Shown: positions 17,726 to 24,956 of the stretch, in pieces | How the letters are laid out: the number at the start of each line of letters is the position of its first letter | Numbering within the stretch: position 1 is the first letter of the stretch | Origin: DCFW01 sp963790715 | GTDB taxonomy: Bacteria > Bacteroidota > Bacteroidia > Bacteroidales > Bacteroidaceae | DNA: 64,000 nt | Assembly: GCA_963790715.1 (NCBI GenBank) | Contig: CAWBPN010000018.1 | Span: 248,001 to 312,000, forward strand | Direction: 5' to 3' | Made by a program: the position numbers and the translations under genes | Notes under the pieces: model-generated | Database searches by the model: none | What the model was told of the DNA's origin: nothing | The model's input: the letters and a program-made list of their open reading frames with translations, nothing else

Positions 17726-18861
17726 CTGTTTTTATACATCTTTTCGTAATACTTTTGGTAATCGCCGCTTGTTACTTCTTCAACCCAAGCTTGATTTTCC
17801 AAATTCCATTTTATAGTTTTCTCTATACCTACTTCAAACGTCGTTTCCGGATACCATCCCAACTCATTCTTTATCTTTGTAGGATCAATGGCATAACGTT
17901 TATCATGCCCCAACCGGTCACCGACAAATGTAATCAGTCCGTCGTTAATCCAACTTATGTCTATTTCACCGTTACTTAGGAATAGCTGTTTCTTCAGCAC
18001 CTTCCTATATTCCGGATGCTCTTTCATAAGTCGGTAAATGGTGGCAATAGTCAATTTCACAATCTCTATATTTTGCCTCTCATTATGTCCGCCTACATTG
18101 TAAACTTCACCAACTCGTCCTTTTGTCACTACCAAATCAATAGCCTTACAATGGTCTTCAACGTACAACCAGTCGCGAACGTTTTTACCGTCGCCATATA
18201 TCGGCAACTTCTTGCCTTCAAGAATGTTATTTATAATAAGCGGAATCAACTTTTCAGGAAAATGATACGGCCCATAATTGTTTGAGCAACGGGTTATACT
18301 TGTCGGAAGTTTATATGTGTCATGATAAGCCCTTACAATAAAATCGGCACTTGCCTTTGATGCGCTATACGGACTGTGCGGACACAAAGGAGTTGTTTCG
18401 GTAAAATAACCGTCTGCACCTAAACTGCCGTAAACCTCATCGGTAGACACCTGATGAAACCTAACGTTCGATTTCCAAGCAGGATAACCGTCGCTACCCT
18501 TACCTGTCGTCCATGCGTGGCGGGCGGCATCCAATAAGTTCTGCGTACCTAATATATTAGTCTGCAAAAAAAGCTGAGGATTTTCTATACTGCGATCCAC
18601 ATGGCTCTCTGCAGCAAAATTCACTACAGTGTCTATATTATATTCGGCAAACACTTTATCGACCAAAGCATTGTCGCCTATATCGCCCTTCACAAAGAAG
18701 CAACGTTTATCATCAATATCGTCGGCAATTGTACCCAAATAGCCGGCATAAGTTAAGGCATCAAGCACGACGACCTTTATATCACCATACTTGCTCAAAA
18801 TATATTTCAAATAATTCGAGCCTATAAAACCGGCGGCTCCGGTAACCAAATACGTTTTCAT
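17722..18861 (-). CDS. rfbB: dTDP-glucose 4,6-dehydratase
   Basis: The 379-residue extended SDR turns dTDP-glucose into the 4-keto-6-deoxy sugar. The NAD site is VTGAAGFIGSNYLKYIL, the active site STDEVYGSLG and YSASKASADFIVRAY (YxxxK), and the C-terminus has the substrate motif RDWLYVEDHCKAIDLV. No rmlA, rmlC or rmlD is nearby. The product is more likely taken by the coupled aminotransferase than by the rhamnose path. Confidence 0.92.
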   Translation of the reverse strand: MKTYLVTGAAGFIGSNYLKYILSKYGDIKVVVLDALTYAGYLGTIADDIDDKRCFFVKGDIGDNALVDKVFAEYNIDTVVNFAAESHVDRSIENPQLFLQTNILGTQNLLDAARHAWTTGKGSDGYPAWKSNVRFHQVSTDEVYGSLGADGYFTETTPLCPHSPYSASKASADFIVRAYHDTYKLPTSITRCSNNYGPYHFPEKLIPLIINNILEGKKLPIYGDGKNVRDWLYVEDHCKAIDLVVTKGRVGEVYNVGGHNERQNIEIVKLTIATIYRLMKEHPEYRKVLKKQLFLSNGEIDISWINDGLITFVGDRLGHDKRYAIDPTKIKNELGWYPETTFEVGIEKTIKWNLENQAWVEEVTSGDYQKYYEKMYKNR

Positions 18862-18886
18862 ATATCTTTTAAATTTATTAATGTCG

Positions 18887-18894
18887 CAAATATA
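18887..18894 (-). promoter_or_regulatory. -7 box for the rfbB operon
   Basis: The minus strand reads TATATTTG, 26 bases before the rfbB ATG. The matching -33 would fall inside the 3' end of the upstream phosphodiesterase gene, where GTTG is present. Confidence 0.5.
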
Positions 18895-18899
18895 AACAT

Positions 18900-19397
18900 T
18901 TATATTCTTTCTCCCAACTCTACCACTTCCAAATCCTTAAATCTGCCGTTTTCAACGGAGAACCTTACCAGCGTCCTCACTTTATGGAAGCCGTATATAC
19001 CTGCTGCGCCGGGATTAATATGTAGCATTTGCAACGCTTTGTCATACTGTACTTTCAAAATATGCGAATGTCCGCACACGAACAGTTTCGGCGGACTAGC
19101 ATATAATGTGTTGCGAACACTAGGATCATAGTGCCCCGGATAACCGCCGATATGTTTGAGAAGTACGTCTGCACCTTCAATCTCAAAACGGTCTGTTTCA
19201 GGAAAGCGAAGACGCATATCCTGTCCGTCTATATTGCCGTATACGGCACGCAACGGAGCTATTTCCTCCAACTTATCGGCCACTTCCATAGAGCCGATGT
19301 CGCCGGCGTGCCATATCTCGTCACATTCGGCAAAGTATTTCTTGTATCTTTCATCCCAATACCCGTGAGTATCTGACAGTAATCCTATTCTTTTCAT
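18900..19397 (-). CDS. YfcE/MJ0936-type metallophosphoesterase
   Basis: This 165-residue calcineurin-fold phosphodiesterase has all metal motifs: GLLSDTHGY, WHAGDIGS, VYGNIDG, and CGHSHILKVQ. Small members of this family cleave phosphodiesters and have no fixed natural substrate. It is the last gene after DJ-1 and the rRNA methyltransferase, 1 base behind the latter. Confidence 0.88.
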   Translation of the reverse strand: MKRIGLLSDTHGYWDERYKKYFAECDEIWHAGDIGSMEVADKLEEIAPLRAVYGNIDGQDMRLRFPETDRFEIEGADVLLKHIGGYPGHYDPSVRNTLYASPPKLFVCGHSHILKVQYDKALQMLHINPGAAGIYGFHKVRTLVRFSVENGRFKDLEVVELGERI

Positions 19398-19398
19398 T

Positions 19399-20787
19399 CT
19401 ACAAACATTTTATTTCATCCGGCATATAACCGCTGCGTATCCTCCATTCCTGAGGATAAAAGTTATTCGCACGCCTGCCGACATTCTTTGCAAAGCCCAA
19501 CGGGAAGCCTTTATATGTAACAATCACAAAACCGTGCGGCACATCATCCGGCAATGTTACGCTCTCCGTACGCAAATACGCTATGGCGGCATCATAACTT
19601 AGTTCCGCTTCCGGAAAAACATTTCCATTGCGATGCATGCACATAGCCAAAGCATGCGCAGGCACAGGTTCGCGGCCTTTCACATTCGCCAACTTCACTC
19701 CGTACTGCATTACGTTCAGCACTTTCCGCATAGTAGCTATTTCGTCACCGAAAATTTTACGTACTGCCGTTATGCTTGCCCCGTCATTATCAAAAAGGTA
19801 TTCATCAGTATTATCAATCCGACCTTTTATCTCTTTCGGTACAACCGCAATATTTTTGGCTTTTTTATTAATTTTAGAAGATATATAAGGCGGTTCGGCT
19901 TTAGAGGTTTTACGAAGAACTGCCATAAAAAAGCCTTCACCGATGGTTCTTCCGGGAATAAATCTATACACATGCGCTGCCGTACCGGCAAGATTTCCGG
20001 CAATATTCCATGAAGGATCAATATTTACTTCAAGCGACTCCGCACCCAATTCATCTATAATCCATTGCACGTTCTCTTCGTCTTCTTTTGTATTAAATGT
20101 ACAAGTGCTGTATATCAACAAACCGCCTTCTTTAAGCGCAGGCCATATATCATACAAAATATCACGCTGCCGTTTGCGGCAATTCTCCACATTTTCAAGA
20201 CTCCATTCAGATATAGCCCTATCGTCTTTACGAAACATTCCCTCGCCCGAGCAAGGTACATCCGTGAGCAGAACATCAAAAAATCCGCCCAAAGCGGTGA
20301 AATCAGCAGGTTCATTACTTGTAACAACCACATCTTCATTACCCCACTTCGTTATATTTTCAGCCAGCACTTGTGCCCTGTTCCGCATAACCTCATTAGC
20401 CACCAATAGACTGCCATCCGGCAACACACTGCGAGCCAACGTGGATTTACCTCCCGGAGCAGCGCAAAGATCAAGCATCGCTACAGGCTTATCCTCAACA
20501 TATTGCCTGAGCACACGAGCCAAAAACATTGACGAAGCCTCCTGCACATAATAAGCACCGGCATGGAGTAACGGATCAAACGTATACGTCAGTCGCTCCG
20601 GCAAATATCGTCCTTCGCCACACCACGGTACACATTCATAATCCTTATCGATAACCGGTGGTTTATCAGGATTAAGTCTTACACTCTCTACCTGCTCATC
20701 GTCAATAGCCACAAACAAATCATTTGCCTCATCCGCGCCGAATAAGGCTATCATCTCATTTTTAAAATCTACGGGAAGTTCCTTCAT
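19399..20787 (-). CDS. NOL1/NOP2/Sun-family RNA cytosine-5 methyltransferase (RsmF-like)
   Basis: The protein has 462 residues. The SAM site is LDLCAAPGGKSTLARSV, and the two catalytic cysteines lie in LTDVPCSGEGMF and IYSTCTFNTKEDEENV. An N-terminal domain (1-90) and a C-terminal RNA-binding part (about 320-462) surround it, the layout of RsmF/YebU-type 16S rRNA methyltransferases. It abuts the DJ-1 gene directly. The exact target base is not known here. Confidence 0.9.
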   Translation of the reverse strand: MKELPVDFKNEMIALFGADEANDLFVAIDDEQVESVRLNPDKPPVIDKDYECVPWCGEGRYLPERLTYTFDPLLHAGAYYVQEASSMFLARVLRQYVEDKPVAMLDLCAAPGGKSTLARSVLPDGSLLVANEVMRNRAQVLAENITKWGNEDVVVTSNEPADFTALGGFFDVLLTDVPCSGEGMFRKDDRAISEWSLENVENCRKRQRDILYDIWPALKEGGLLIYSTCTFNTKEDEENVQWIIDELGAESLEVNIDPSWNIAGNLAGTAAHVYRFIPGRTIGEGFFMAVLRKTSKAEPPYISSKINKKAKNIAVVPKEIKGRIDNTDEYLFDNDGASITAVRKIFGDEIATMRKVLNVMQYGVKLANVKGREPVPAHALAMCMHRNGNVFPEAELSYDAAIAYLRTESVTLPDDVPHGFVIVTYKGFPLGFAKNVGRRANNFYPQEWRIRSGYMPDEIKCL

Positions 20788-21345
20788 TCAATCTTCAATC
20801 TCCAGTCCGTGTTTCAAATTAGCAATAGTATCCTCATCTCCATCAGTCAACGCAGAAACGAGAGCGATACTGAAGTCAAGAGCACATCCGGCACCGCGTC
20901 CGGTAATGAGATTACCGTCTACAACAACCCGTTTCCTATCAAGTTTGTAACCAATCATCTTGTCAATAACGGTGTGGTGGCAAGTCATCCGTCTATCCTT
21001 AGCCAATCCGTTCACAGCCAGCACATAAGGCGAACCGCAGATAATAGCCACAAGTTTGCCGGCATCGAAATACTTGCGCAACACATCGCCTACTTTACTC
21101 GATTTAGCCAAGTTCATATAACCCGGATAACCGCCTGGCAACACAATGGCATCGCCATCGTCAAAATCGGTATCCGCCCACTTTTGGTCGGCTTTTACTT
21201 CCACACCGTGGGATGAAGTAACGGTAGCAGTATCATTCAGCGACACCATCTTTATATCAATTTTGCATCTGCAGCAAACATCCACCGGAGTCAACAATTC
21301 TATTGTCTCAAAACCTTCGGCCATTATAATATACACCTTTTTCAT
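20788..21345 (-). CDS. DJ-1/PfpI family protein
   Basis: The 185-residue protein has a nucleophile elbow with Cys in VAIICGSPYVLA and the acidic segment AIVLPGGYPGYMNLA. The start MKKVYIIMAEGFETIELLTPVD is standard for the YajL/DJ-1 branch. Members act in protection against carbonyl stress or are wrongly called ThiJ. It heads a tight operon with the rRNA methyltransferase (no gap) and phosphodiesterase. Confidence 0.88.
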   Translation of the reverse strand: MKKVYIIMAEGFETIELLTPVDVCCRCKIDIKMVSLNDTATVTSSHGVEVKADQKWADTDFDDGDAIVLPGGYPGYMNLAKSSKVGDVLRKYFDAGKLVAIICGSPYVLAVNGLAKDRRMTCHHTVIDKMIGYKLDRKRVVVDGNLITGRGAGCALDFSIALVSALTDGDEDTIANLKHGLEIED

Positions 21346-21409
21346 CTGTCAAATATATCTTCATTATTATCATCTTACATCTTCCCCAATCGCCAAGATT
21401 GAAATGATG

Positions 21410-21417
21410 CAAATGTA
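21410..21417 (-). promoter_or_regulatory. -7 box for the DJ-1 operon
   Basis: The minus strand reads TACATTTG (TAnnTTTG), about 65 bases before the DJ-1 ATG. No clear -33 is seen. Confidence 0.4.
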
Positions 21418-21470
21418 ATAAAAACATCAACATGACGAACTATTTAACCCGTTGTAATTTGTTTTTGGTA

Positions 21471-22994
21471 CTACTCTTTACACGATATCCTCACTACATT
21501 GTATTTGTTGCCATCTTCGTAATGTTCTTTGTGATAGTCCAAGTCTTTTAGTAAGCCCCAAACCTTGCTTTCCTTTACGCCTTTCATTGCTTCTTTATCG
21601 GTAGCTCTCATTTCATCGTATATCTCTCGTGCTGAAAGCTTTATAGCCTTTTCATTGCCAATAGGTTTACGGAACAATGTGTCGAAAACATCAGCTTCTA
21701 TAGTATTGCGCTGATATGCCGCATTATGTGCCATTATTTCGGCTTCTTCTTCCTCTTCGAACCAATAACGTTTGCCTGCTTCTATCTCTTCTTTTAGTTG
21801 AGCATATATCTGTTCATGGTCTATCGGTGAACAGTCTATCTTCTTATCAACCTCTATACAAATGAAACGCCTGCTACCGGTCGGGTCGGTCAACAAGTCT
21901 CTTCTGTTTGAAGTGGCTATGAATGAGGCTGTTCGCGGTAAATTGCTAAGCCCTCGTTGATAGGCTTTCTTCGTATTTACCGTTGCCATTTGCATCAAGT
22001 TCTTCAGCGATGCCATACCCTTTGCTGAGTATTTGTCTATTTCATCCAAGTTTATAAGTGCAAACTCCGTCAACTTTTCTTCGGCTCTGGCTGTGGAATT
22101 AATATTTAACCTATCCAAGTAATACGCTTGCAATTCATTAGGTAACAACAATTTACAGAAAGTGGATTTCTGTCGTCCCTGTTTCTTGCTTATTAGTATA
22201 GGTGCAACACTGTTACCGTGGAGTGTGTCTCGTCCCAACCATTGAGCCGTCAATCCACGCATCCATGTGTGGAAATGTTTTACCCAGAATTCGCTCTTTG
22301 AAACGCGCTCTGCCAAAGGTGTTACACGGTCTTTGCCGTCCCACTTTGGCAAAGATTCCACGTAATCTTTCATCGGATGAAAGTCGGCAATAAACGTAGA
22401 TTCCACATGTCGGCGAATGTCATTGTCCCAAACATTTACGCCGTTTTTGCGTGCATAGGTGCACATGCTGTGTATTACCCGTTCCGTTATTTTGGCATAA
22501 GGTTCATTACTGTTCAAAATTCTGTATTCCGTTTGGTTGGTTATCTCATTGTGCCTCAGTTCATAACGGTTATTCATAAGCCACTCCATCTTTAATATTT
22601 CAGAAGACGTTTTCTTCACATCCTCTGCTGTCGGTTTTGATTGCAGTTGAGCATTCACCTCTATTATATGAGGGTCGCGTTCTTCTATCTGCCTTACCTT
22701 CTTTACAGGTGCAGAGTGTACTTCTTCGCCTTTGGCAGCCGGCGTTTTGCCCTTTTCTGCCTTTTCAGCCTCAGCCTTACTTATAGCCTCAATTGCTTGC
22801 AGAGCCATGACGGTTCTATCGCCTGTCCAATTAGGTTGCTTTCTGATTATGATACAATTATTCGTTATATCATCCATAAACGATTCCATATAAGACAAAC
22901 TTTTCATTGCCTCATCACCTTTTTTACTTGCTTCGGTCAACTTGTCGCACAAGGCAAAAAGATCTAACGCATTGAATTTCCTTTTTCCTATCAT
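21471..22994 (-). CDS. VapE-type P-loop ATPase (virulence-associated E family)
   Basis: The protein has 507 residues. An N-terminal part (1-130) with a charged linker (EKAEKGKTPAAKGEE) precedes a VapE helicase-like core. The P-loop is ISKKQGRQKSTFC (a variant GxxKS form), Walker B is FALINLDEID, and the sensor/arginine-finger segment is TASFIATSNRRDLLTDPTGSRRF. VapE proteins occur in phages, pathogenicity islands and as lone genes in Bacteroides chromosomes, often at accessory loci. No integrase, primase or att site is visible beside it. A TATCTTTG box at 23054-23061 may drive it. Whether it still works in replication of a mobile element is unknown. Confidence 0.8.
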   Translation of the reverse strand: MIGKRKFNALDLFALCDKLTEASKKGDEAMKSLSYMESFMDDITNNCIIIRKQPNWTGDRTVMALQAIEAISKAEAEKAEKGKTPAAKGEEVHSAPVKKVRQIEERDPHIIEVNAQLQSKPTAEDVKKTSSEILKMEWLMNNRYELRHNEITNQTEYRILNSNEPYAKITERVIHSMCTYARKNGVNVWDNDIRRHVESTFIADFHPMKDYVESLPKWDGKDRVTPLAERVSKSEFWVKHFHTWMRGLTAQWLGRDTLHGNSVAPILISKKQGRQKSTFCKLLLPNELQAYYLDRLNINSTARAEEKLTEFALINLDEIDKYSAKGMASLKNLMQMATVNTKKAYQRGLSNLPRTASFIATSNRRDLLTDPTGSRRFICIEVDKKIDCSPIDHEQIYAQLKEEIEAGKRYWFEEEEEAEIMAHNAAYQRNTIEADVFDTLFRKPIGNEKAIKLSAREIYDEMRATDKEAMKGVKESKVWGLLKDLDYHKEHYEDGNKYNVVRISCKE

Positions 22995-23053
22995 TTTCTT
23001 TTTTCTTTATTAATTCTTTATTTTTAAATTACCTTAGCAGTAATTCCTTACCG

Positions 23054-23061
23054 CAAAGATA
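23054..23061 (-). promoter_or_regulatory. -7 box for the VapE gene
   Basis: The minus strand reads TATCTTTG, 60 bases before the ATG, with CTTG 20 bases upstream as a weak -33. Confidence 0.45.
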
Positions 23062-23987
23062 TAAAATTCAGACTGCGATGTCAAGTTTTTTATGAATTAT
23101 TTTCCTGAAAACCTCAATGCATTTTGTTTTGTAAGTGCTATTCATGTTTCAGACAACCTCTATTCACAAGCAGTTTCAGCTGATTAGCTGAACAGTCGCA
23201 TGCTTCATCTAACAAAGAGGCATACATGATACATTCAGTCCTAAAGCATATTGTTAACGAGTAGATAGCTATTAACTTAATTCAAATTTCTGATTTTAAC
23301 TAAAAAAGGAAAAACACGCTGGGAAAGTTTTAATTTGTCCAAAAATCGCGAAAAATTATATTCATTTATTGCAATTATCGAAATGATGAAATTGCAAAAA
23401 CAACAACATCCGCATGAACAAAATTTGCCTATGTCCGAATTTGGCATTTTTGTTGGCACGCTATCATATCTTAGCAGCATATCATTGCAATATTATATAT
23501 ATATAACCATTGCAGCGCCATACTTTGCAATTTATTAAAATGTCAATGTGTCGGCGTTCGTCTCATACTGGCGGAGCTCTCGTCTCCCAGTACGTTTAAC
23601 ATATTTTTCCAGAGTGTTTTGTCTCCAAACTATGTATGTGTCGGACGTTTTGCGAGTGCTTCTCTTGTTGGGAATCAGTATAAAAAATCTGACGGTACGT
23701 AACTTTTTTTTTCACGTAGCGTGTCTTTTTTTTCTTCTAGCCTTTAGTTGAAAAACATGCTACGTCAGATTTTTTTTCATGCTCCATCGGATTTTTTCAT
23801 ACTGTTTTTGTGGCGTCAATATATGTTTACACTTTATGCATAACTATGCTGATTACCTTTACAGGAAGTTCATCAGTTCATCCGGAAACGCCTATAAACA
23901 CAGGCATTTTGAAACCTGAATCATAGTCACATTTTATAAAGCAGGACAGCCGTATAAGAAACAATACGTTCTATAAATATTCAAAAT
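23062..23987. other. Gene-free AT-rich stretch with degenerate repeats
   Basis: No ORF here looks like a protein: the open frames of 67 codons have low-complexity or patchy composition. The stretch holds a repeat cluster at 23682-23808 and two related short segments beginning TGTGTCGG (near 23547 and 23637). I see no RNA gene. Confidence 0.5.
23682..23808. repeat. Degenerate inverted and direct repeats rich in T-tracts
   Basis: AAAAAATCTGACG (23682-23694) is inverted as CGTCAGATTTTTT (23763-23775). Direct copies CATGCTACGTCAG plus a T-run, CATGCTCCATCGG plus a T-run and CATACTG plus a T-run follow one another every 20-22 bases from 23756. ACGTA-x-C plus a T-run also occurs twice (from 23697 and 23714). 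Confidence 0.6.
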
Positions 23988-24098
23988 ATTTTTGGCACTT
24001 CAATCACGATTTTTGGACACTCAAACAACAAAATAGACATTTTAAGCAAAAAACAGGGAAAACACATTTTGGCATATAAAATCAATTTATGAGATTTG
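23988..24098 (+). promoter_or_regulatory. Promoter block, copy 1 (upstream conserved element plus -33/-7)
   Basis: TTTG (24068-24071) is followed after 19 bases by GAGATTTG (24091-24098), a slightly off-consensus -7. The roughly 80 bases before it are clearly similar to 28524-28604, sharing GGCACTT/AGCACTT, CAAAATAG and AAAACAC in the same order. The transcript would lead through the AraC-like remnant to the regulator at 24441. Confidence 0.55.
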
Positions 24099-24142
24099 TA
24101 CCAGGTTCTAAAACGATTATTAAATAAACAAAAATCGAATGT

Positions 24143-24319
24143 ATGAAAGAAATAATTTTACAATTACGCATCAAATTGCTTCATTATGAAGATTATCGCT
24201 TGACAAACGATAATTTATGCTTAGGCATATTTTGCCGGACTATACCTCTTATATTGATAAGACAATTATTTATAAGACAAATTTCATCCATTAACTTAAG
24301 GGATTATCCAATATTTTAA
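24143..24319 (+). pseudogene. Possible decayed AraC-type regulator remnant
   Basis: A 58-codon frame opens MKEIILQLRIKLLHYEDY, close to the opening of the intact regulator 120 bases downstream (MKETTIITLRTEEIYKKV...). It then diverges, while another frame of the same DNA reads TSYIDKTIIYKTNFI, like the regulator's TTYLSNTINQ...HTFIN recognition helix. This suggests a frameshifted, shortened paralogue. The similarity is short and judged by eye. It could instead be a short leader ORF. Confidence 0.35.
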
Positions 24320-24440
24320 ATATTTTTCCATATAGTTAAAAACTATATACTTTTATAATCCTTTTTTTTAAAATAATTTGCATTATGTTTTACTTATAAA
24401 TACTTTTGCTACGCTGATTTTCAAAAAACGTTATAAAAAT

Positions 24441-24914
24441 ATGAAAGAGACAACGATTATTACATTACGAACGGAAGAGATTTATAAAAAGGTTATTTTC
24501 TATTTTGAAGAAAAGAACATTTTTTTAGATGAAGACATCTCGTTAGAGAAGTTGAGCAAATTAGTCGGTACGAATACGACTTATCTATCGAACACAATTA
24601 ACCAACATTGCGGATGTAACCTGCACACATTTATCAACACCTACAGAATTCACTATGCAGAGAAATTGCTTATATCCAATGTCGACAAACTGCTTATCGG
24701 AGGGAAAAACAACTTAAAGGACATGTATAAAAAAAGCGGTTTTGCATCACGGAGTGCATTTTATGTTGCCTTTCACAATATTGCAGGAACATCACCGTGG
24801 GGATACCTCATACAATATAAAAAAAAAGAAAAAGGAGAACGAAATAAAAAAGAAACATACTCAATGAATGTAGAAGATTCATACACGAGTTTATGGAACG
24901 AGAATTTAATATGA
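24441..24914 (+). CDS. Small AraC-type helix-turn-helix regulator
   Basis: The protein has 157 residues from the ATG at 24441 (an upstream in-frame ATG at 24378 would add a hydrophobic stretch of unlikely value). It holds nearly only the AraC DNA-binding domain: DISLEKLSKLVGTNTTYLSNTINQ is the first helix-turn-helix and FASRSAFYVAFHNIAGTSPWGYL the second. A sensor domain is missing, and 25 residues of charged tail follow. The next gene, a large surface lipoprotein, starts 42 bases downstream and is probably co-transcribed. It may bind the repeated promoter block upstream of itself and of 28705; that is inference. Confidence 0.8.
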   Translation: MKETTIITLRTEEIYKKVIFYFEEKNIFLDEDISLEKLSKLVGTNTTYLSNTINQHCGCNLHTFINTYRIHYAEKLLISNVDKLLIGGKNNLKDMYKKSGFASRSAFYVAFHNIAGTSPWGYLIQYKKKEKGERNKKETYSMNVEDSYTSLWNENLI

Positions 24915-24956
24915 ACTTATAAACAAGAAATTTCAAACTTAATAAATTATCTAATT

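Noticed and set aside
19943..20551. Plus-strand frame of 202 codons opposite the RNA methyltransferase
   Set aside because: It is antisense to a gene with complete catalytic motifs; composition is not protein-like.
21471..22994. VapE gene as part of an integrated phage or island
   Set aside because: No integrase, portal, primase or direct-repeat ends are seen on either side, so it is treated as a lone gene.
23335..23751. Two 67-codon frames in the gene-free stretch
   Set aside because: Composition is patchy, no ribosome-site or promoter pattern fits, and one runs through T-tract repeats.
23682..23808. CRISPR-like array
   Set aside because: Units are only partly alike, spacing is filled by T-runs rather than unique spacers, and no cas gene is present.
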